A DNA stretch of 5,642 nt from an uncultured Rubrobacteraceae bacterium (GTDB taxonomy: Bacteria; Actinomycetota; Rubrobacteria; Rubrobacterales; Rubrobacteraceae), in the NCBI GenBank assembly GCA_902805985.1, contig CADCUW010000295.1, positions 1 through 5,642 on the forward strand. The letters are read 5' to 3'. This document shows positions 4,892-5,642 of the stretch, piece by piece (position 1 is the first letter of the stretch; each line of letters starts with the position of its first letter). The notes under the pieces are model-generated. The model was given only the letters and a program-made list of their open reading frames with translations. It ran no database searches and had not been told where the DNA came from. Made by a program: the position numbers and the translations under genes.

Positions 4892-5365
4892 GTGGGCAGG
4901 ATCAGGGAAGGGTACAGGCAGCCCGAGGAGAGGACCCTGGCGGACCTGCTGGTCGGCCACCGGATTATCCTCCAGTACGCGGTCGGTCCCGAGCCCGACC
5001 CCGACGATCCCGGCCGAGAGATCAGGGGGCCCATGGAGGCCATAACGGGCGCCTACTGGCTGCACGCCGTCTCCAACCAGGGCCTGGAGGTCAGCCGCGA
5101 GCTGGTGGGGGAGGCCGCCGAGATCTTCCTCGTGCCCTGGGGCGGGGTATTGGTGCTAAACGGGGTGCCGCGCGGCGAGCTCGAGGAGGAGGCCAGGAGG
5201 AGGTTCGCCATCGACCGCCAAGAGTTGCTCGACCGCCTGGAAGACCCGCACGAGCGGGACGCCAACCTGGGGCTCGACGCCAGGCGGTTCCTGGGCTTCA
5301 ACCCCCGCGACGAGGAGGTGCGAGCGGCGCTGGAGCGGTTGCCCAGGAACTTCCTGTACCCGTAG
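4892..5365 (+). CDS. Hypothetical soluble protein, 157 residues, family not recognised
   Basis: The GTG start has a near-ideal Shine-Dalgarno (GGAGGT, 5-base spacing) and a plausible promoter about 40 bases upstream, so this is very likely a real gene. The product is acidic and charged, with no signal peptide or clear TM segment. A central part (about 50-95) could be a mixed alpha/beta region: GAYWLHAVSNQGLEVSRELVGEAAEIFLVPWGGVLVLNGVPRG. It is followed by helical, Glu/Arg-rich sequence (ELEEEARRRFAIDRQELLDRLEDPHERD) and a C-terminus ending RNFLYP. I recognise no catalytic motif and assign no function. AGG arginine codons are frequent (IREGYRQ, ARRRF), as in neighbouring genes, so composition does not mark it as foreign. 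It lies between repeat copies R2 and R3. Confidence 0.82.
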   Translation: MGRIREGYRQPEERTLADLLVGHRIILQYAVGPEPDPDDPGREIRGPMEAITGAYWLHAVSNQGLEVSRELVGEAAEIFLVPWGGVLVLNGVPRGELEEEARRRFAIDRQELLDRLEDPHERDANLGLDARRFLGFNPRDEEVRAALERLPRNFLYP

Positions 5366-5374
5366 AGCCGGCCA

Positions 5375-5414
5375 TTATTCACCCGACTGCCTAGAAGGGT
5401 TGTTCTCGGAACCT
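5375..5414 (+). repeat. Dispersed repeat copy R3
   Basis: TTATTCACCCGACTGCCT…TCTCGGAACCT, 35/40 identical to R2 and 32/40 to R1. The palindrome GTTCTCGGAAC is at 5402-5412. It starts 10 bases after the hypothetical gene's stop, in the same orientation as the other copies and as the genes between them. Confidence 0.8.
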
Positions 5415-5631
5415 CGGGGCACGGGCAAGGGTCGAGTGTAACCGCCCCGTCCTGCCTTGCGTCTTAGTTGATACGGGCCCGCGCTTCTCGAGCGACGCTG
5501 ACTGACGTGAAAGCATACCCTCGGAGGCCACGGGCCCGCGACTCGCATTCTAGCCAACACCCGGAGCCGGGGACAAGAGGAGCCAGGCCGGCGGGGCTGT
5601 TAGGCTACGCCCGAAGCTGCGGGGGGCTGCG
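5415..5631. other. Non-coding stretch with an 11-bp direct repeat
   Basis: I see no convincing gene here. ACGGGCCCGCG occurs twice in direct orientation (5473-5483 and 5530-5540). TAGGCT at 5601-5606 resembles an actinobacterial -10 hexamer, without a matching -35. The stretch probably holds the promoter region of a gene starting at or beyond the window end. Confidence 0.3.
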
Positions 5632-5642
5632 TGAGCGTGACC
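5632..5642 (+). CDS. Possible start of a further gene, cut by the window end
   Basis: A GTG at 5632 follows a G-rich run (GCGGGGGG) at Shine-Dalgarno distance and about 25 bases after TAGGCT. Only three full codons are visible (GTG AGC GTG), so this is a suggestion. Confidence 0.2.

Noticed and set aside
1..5642. tRNA, rRNA or CRISPR array
   Set aside because: No cloverleaf-like sequence, rRNA motif or regularly spaced short repeats with unique spacers were seen on either strand.

Overview
The window is very GC-rich, uses GTG starts and AGG arginine codons freely, and has strong purine-rich Shine-Dalgarno sites. This suggests a high-GC actinobacterium. The AGG-rich codon use and gene types would fit a Rubrobacter-like lineage, but this is inferred from composition only.

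Layout. Positions 1-1977 hold three predicted intramembrane proteases: the 3' end of a PrsW-family gene and a CPBP-family gene on the + strand, then a convergent second CPBP-family gene on the - strand. From 2021 to 5414 lies an accessory region marked by three copies of a roughly 40-bp dispersed repeat (R1 2021, R2 4734, R3 5375). R1 and R2 bracket a small membrane-protein gene, and R2 and R3 bracket a 157-residue hypothetical gene with a good promoter and ribosome binding site. The last 230 bases are mostly non-coding, with a possible gene start at the very end.

The main discovery is a 2,245-bp element (2252-4496). It is bounded by perfect 39-bp terminal inverted repeats and flanked on both sides by the same 7 bases (TCCTTAC), as expected of a target-site duplication. 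It carries two convergent passenger genes, a TspO/MBR family membrane protein and a membrane-anchored alpha/beta hydrolase, and no transposase. It therefore looks like a non-autonomous passenger-carrying element, comparable to the mobile insertion cassettes described in Bacillus.

The element sits inside the small membrane-protein gene. Removing it with one TCCTTAC copy joins the two fragments in frame (…AGYPS-LLLGAFVGF…) and restores a continuous hydrophobic protein. This independently supports both the boundaries and the insertion. The hydrolase has a convincing hairpin terminator, and a 9-bp inverted repeat lies upstream of its start.
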